Assembly (NCBI GenBank): GCA_025642065.1
Contig: JAODUP010000470.1
Location: 1-64,000, forward strand
DNA: 64,000 bases
Direction of reading: 5' to 3'
Source of the DNA: Paralvinella palmiformis
Taxonomy: Eukaryota; Annelida; Polychaeta; Terebellida; Alvinellidae
The notes beneath the pieces are model-generated. The model did no database searches, had not been told where the DNA came from, and worked only from the letters and a program-made list of their open reading frames with translations. Position 1 is the stretch's first letter, and every line of letters starts with the position of its first letter. The position numbers and the translations under genes were made by a program. Below are positions 60,786-64,000 of the stretch, piece after piece.

Positions 60786-60930
60786 AGGTTTCTGGCACTG
60801 CAGTGATTAGACCATTACGTCACAAACTTCCAGCTCGTGGGTTCCAATCATAACTGTGTTTCTAGTGTTGTCTAAAACGTTGCCCATCGGTTATGTATCC
60901 CAGGTGTCACCAGTGTAAATGTTTAACAAA
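60786..60930 (+). mobile_element. tRNA-like SINE fragment
   Basis: TTTCTGGCACTGCAGTGATT and a B-box-like GGGTTCCAATC resemble a decayed tRNA head. The body ends near TTTAACAAACAACTGACTG, where a (GACT)n array starts. The GACT array at 40605 also begins after TAAACAATATGTGGTTTGACT. Confidence 0.45.
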
Positions 60931-60944
60931 CAACTGACTGTCCA

Positions 60945-61200
60945 ACTGACTGACTATTTCACTGACTGACTGACTCAACCACCCACCCTCCCAATAACCC
61001 ACCTACCCACTCACTCACGCTCACTCACTCGCTCACTCGTTCACACGCTCACTCGTTCACTCACTGGCTCACTCACTGGCTCACTCACTCACTCACTCAC
61101 TCACTCACTCACTCACTCACTCATTCTCATGCTCGCTCACATGTTCACGCACTCGCTCACTCGTTCACTCACTCGCTCACTCGTTCATTCGTTCACTGAT
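60945..61200. repeat. Tetranucleotide array (ACTG)n then (CTCA)n
   Basis: GACT units, then CACT/GCTC units with CGTT variants over 250 bp. It is followed to 61500 by CA-rich and GA-rich simple sequence. Confidence 0.9.
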
Positions 61201-61499
61201 ACACACAAATACACACGTTCACCACACACGCACACTTGTACATACACTCATATATACGGATGTACTGATATACGCCGCCAATAACATAATTTTGTTAGAT
61301 ACACCAAATTCTAAATTGTAATTTACGCACAGGGAACCACAAACATAGACATATATTCCCACTCATACAAACTCCCACACACACATACGGACACACGCAT
61401 AGAGGCGCATCGCATTCGCATGAACAAACATACACAAAGACTCACCCCCACACACAATCACGACGCGCGCCCGCACATACACACACACACACAGAGAGA

Positions 61500-62030
61500 G
61501 AAAGAGAGAGAGAGAGAAGACCCCTAACAACATGTGGACAGCTCGCGTTCAGTTAGCTCACTAGATGGTGCCCAACCTACCCGTTAGATGACTACAAGCC
61601 AATGTTACTTCATAGAATAAAGACAACCACTGACGCGATTGGCTACAGCAGCTGCTAGTAACTCGGGCCAAGGGCGATATAAAGTACGTGCAGCACGGAG
61701 CCCTTCCTAGGTGAGACAACGAGGGCAACTGCTGATTCTACAGGCTGATGACTGGGATAGAGTGATGCGGATAGGATAAGTTAAATTAGAAATGATAGAG
61801 TCCACGAAGTTAGCAGTGATGGTTACAGGGAAGGAGCGCTGATTATAAAGTATATGATTGCATTATTCTACACTCAGTCTTTGCCAGGTAAGAGACGATT
61901 TCATGTTTAATTATCTGTGTGTAGATGCCAGGAAAATACCATTTTAATTTAGGAATATAATTTGACATGCAAACGTTAACAAAATACAAATATCAACTTG
62001 AGCTGTGGTCAATTTATGGACAAATCGGTG
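61500..62030. other. Intergenic DNA, no gene seen
   Basis: No domain or repeat relative. 61660-61730 is relatively GC-rich with a GATATAAAGTACG string. Confidence 0.4.
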
Positions 62031-62035
62031 TTTAG

Positions 62036-62078
62036 TAGACAGACAGATAGACATACAGACAGACAGACAGACAGACAT

Positions 62079-62141
<63 letters not shown>

Positions 62142-62145
62142 GGTA
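62036..62145. repeat. Tetranucleotide array (CAGA)n
   Basis: About 27 CAGA units with CATA and TAGA variants, followed by CA-rich sequence. Cys/Leu/Ser and Thr/Asp/Arg/Gln frames are array translations. Confidence 0.97.
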
Positions 62146-62403
62146 GACACACGCATACACACGCACACACACATACGCAAACACTGCAAATCATTACGGG
62201 TAAGAAGTATATATTAATGTAGTGATGCGGAGGAAACAAACCAATGTATGGTTGATGCAGGGATCATTCCGTTGTACAAAGATATACGAGTCATATACAG
62301 GTCCATCGGTAATAGAAGGATTAAAGATCCTGTAGTACAGCAGCTTAGGGTAACGTGTCCAGCACCCAACTGTTAGTCGAATGTAGATTGAGACTAGACT
62401 GCT

Positions 62404-62408
<5 letters not shown>

Positions 62409-62454
<46 letters not shown>

Positions 62455-62474
62455 AGAGAGTAGATTATTAGTGC

Positions 62475-62510
<36 letters not shown>
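62409..62510. repeat. (TTA)n and (TA)n microsatellites
   Basis: (TTA)n at 62409-62453 and (TA)n at 62478-62509, separated by 24 bp. Confidence 0.95.
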
Positions 62511-62514
<4 letters not shown>

Positions 62515-62965
62515 TATGTTTCCTCTATATGGCTATATTAATATATTCTTACCATTAATTATTGTGCGTGCACGTGTGTGTTTGTGTGTAGAGAAAGGAA
62601 GGGACAGAGTCGTAGTTAGCTTAAACTATATAAGCTTCCTATGTTACAGATGTATGTTATGTTTTGGTTAATAACACCTGGATATCTGGACATCCTCTCA
62701 ATCATGCTAAACGTACTCATTGTGATTATAAGTAAGGTACACAAATATGTTCTTACAGCAGAAACAGTGACAATACAAACACTTAAGTGCTTGTCTGGAA
62801 GCTGCACCAGTCCGTAAACGTCACTTTCAGCAATTATCAACAGGTGTCGTTAAGAGCAGGTTTGACTGTATGTCGAATCAGTACACCATTCAGCTGTAAA
62901 AACAACTGTGACAACAACTGTGACAATAACCGTAGGAATATATATGCTATATGCACATCAAAACA
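62511..62965. other. Intergenic DNA, no gene seen
   Basis: No supported feature apart from a short direct repeat ACAACTGTGAC at about 62902-62925. Confidence 0.4.
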
Positions 62966-62968
62966 TAC

Positions 62969-62970
<2 letters not shown>

Positions 62971-63012
<42 letters not shown>
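62971..63012. repeat. (TA)n microsatellite
   Basis: About 21 TA units, directly abutting an F3 copy. Confidence 0.95.
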
Positions 63013-63014
<2 letters not shown>

Positions 63015-63135
63015 ATAACACAGCTTATAAGTTGTGGTTCATAAGAAATCTATTAATAAGAACATTTCGACACCACAAATATTGACCTTAGCTTCCTTCT
63101 TGGTTCGAATAACTAAACAAATCCTTCCTATATCA
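63013..63135 (-). repeat. Dispersed repeat family F3, partial copy C
   Basis: On the minus strand it reads TAGGAAGGATTTGTTTAGTT, ATTCGAACCAAGAAGG, GTGGTGTCGAAATGTT and TAGATTTCTTATGAACCACA, matching 29865-29970. It ends in the (TA)n tract at 62971-63012. Confidence 0.7.
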
Positions 63136-63329
63136 ACCGTTTGGGGTCGTAAGTTGTTGTTTAATCAAAAACGTTTGGCCTTTTATAAACTATCATCGCA
63201 TCAGGCAACATAATAGTTTGTTGTACACGTGGCAAAATTGCATAGCGTACACTATCTACATATAGATTAGTTAAAAAGCAAAACAAAACAGAGTAGCATT
63301 TCTGCACAATGGAGTATTACTGAACTAGA

Positions 63330-63655
63330 GTGAATTATTGCCTTAATCCTGAGTAAATACTATGATTTACTCAAACCTAACAGCTAATCATCATACATTT
63401 ACGTTTATCCACGCCTAATTTAACGCCCCTTAGTATATGTAGTTAGGTGTTGTGGGATCTAAATTAAGGCATCTATACGATTGATCTATATTTGACCTAT
63501 AATCGAGAACACCGGATTTCAGACAGGTGTCCGACACTGCGAATGACACGTATGTATTATAATAGCTATACAATCAACAATTTTCTATACGACTGTAATC
63601 TAATTTCTCACAATATGGGAAAATATGTGCCCTTAATACACAAGGAAAGGGCCTA
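63330..63655 (+). repeat. Dispersed repeat family F2, copy B
   Basis: Aligns by eye with 23065-23375 across CACGCCTAATTTAACGCCCC, TATATGTAGTTAGGTGTTGT, GGGATCTAAATTAAGGC, GAGAACACCGGATTTCAG, ACAATCAACAATTTTC and CCTTAATACACAAGGAAAGG. The 5' part (TATGATTTACTCAAACCTAA, CAGCTAATCATCATACATTT) matches copy C at 47 kb instead, showing the family extends further 5' than copy A. Confidence 0.75.
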
Positions 63656-63943
63656 TGGTGAAGTCAGTATGTAGACAACTTAATTATTTCATGATTTTAC
63701 GAACAACTTACAAATCTATCACTGGTAGTGGGTCTCTCTATTTATGTGTGAACTCCTGTCTAGTAGAAACACCGATATTATTCAATCAGATTCTATGGCA
63801 GGGACCAAGACGCACACCAAAGTCACGAGTCAGTTGTCTGTTTTTCGTAGCAACTCTCACTTTAATGAACCCGATAGTTTGGGGGGAATAATGTTGCGTC
63901 TTAACTTGAAAATAGTAAACCATGTGTTATAACTCTATTAAAG

Positions 63944-64000
63944 AGCGCTGTACTAGTCCAGTTGTTAGAACATTGCGCTGCTAGCCTCCAGTTTTCGTGT
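63944..64000 (+). mobile_element. Possible SINE head cut by the window end
   Basis: AGAGCGCTGTACTAGTCCAG then TTGTTAGAACATTGCGCTGC resembles an A-box half of a tRNA-like head. The B box would lie beyond the window. Confidence 0.3.

Overview
The window is nuclear DNA from an animal with introns. It most resembles a lophotrochozoan, probably a mollusc. The evidence is a split ribosomal protein gene with GT-AG introns, CR1/L2-like LINEs, a BEL/Pao retroelement, Tc1-like DNA, SINEs with tRNA-like heads, and very dense (CA)n, (GA)n, (TA)n and tetranucleotide arrays. The species is an inference; the repeats cannot fix it. Most open frames in the window are microsatellite or repeat translations, not genes.

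Only two protein genes are well supported, and they converge. RPS25 (plus strand, coding exons 15831-16771) encodes a complete small-subunit ribosomal protein except for its initiator Met. A pyrimidine-rich leader ending ATG|GT at 8911-8945 is the best candidate first exon and would imply a 6.9 kb intron. On the minus strand, 19596-18509 holds a two-exon gene for a 297-residue CD225/dispanin-type membrane protein. Two weaker candidates are a minus-strand frame with one internal stop (12898-12511) behind a CRE/CCAAT/CACGTG/MEF2 promoter-like cluster at 13361-13440, and a possible terminal coding exon at 37160-36938 (minus).

Layout. 0-6 kb: a recent tandem array of about 1.36 kb units, each with a broken Tc1-like transposase, bracketed by a flanking direct repeat; then a minus-strand LINE. 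6-17 kb: LINE 3' debris and the RPS25 locus. 18-21 kb: the CD225 gene. 21-42 kb: microsatellites and dispersed non-coding repeats, with LINE pieces at 24.5-25.2 and 31.9-32.2 kb and a full SINE at 37.8-38.1 kb. 42-47 kb: a retroelement block, with a minus-strand CR1/L2-like LINE next to a plus-strand BEL/Pao remnant. 47-64 kb: intergenic DNA with E-box-rich sequence, SINEs, a miniature inverted-repeat element, degenerate minisatellites and more dispersed repeats.

The most interesting unexplained structure is a set of three dispersed non-coding repeat families, called here F1, F2 and F3. Each occurs three or more times in 64 kb. F1 copies end at the same place in a (CA)n tract, so the microsatellite appears to be part of the element. 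One F1 copy carries a 5'-truncated SINE flanked by a 9-bp target duplication. No operons, CRISPR arrays, rRNA or functional tRNA genes were seen.
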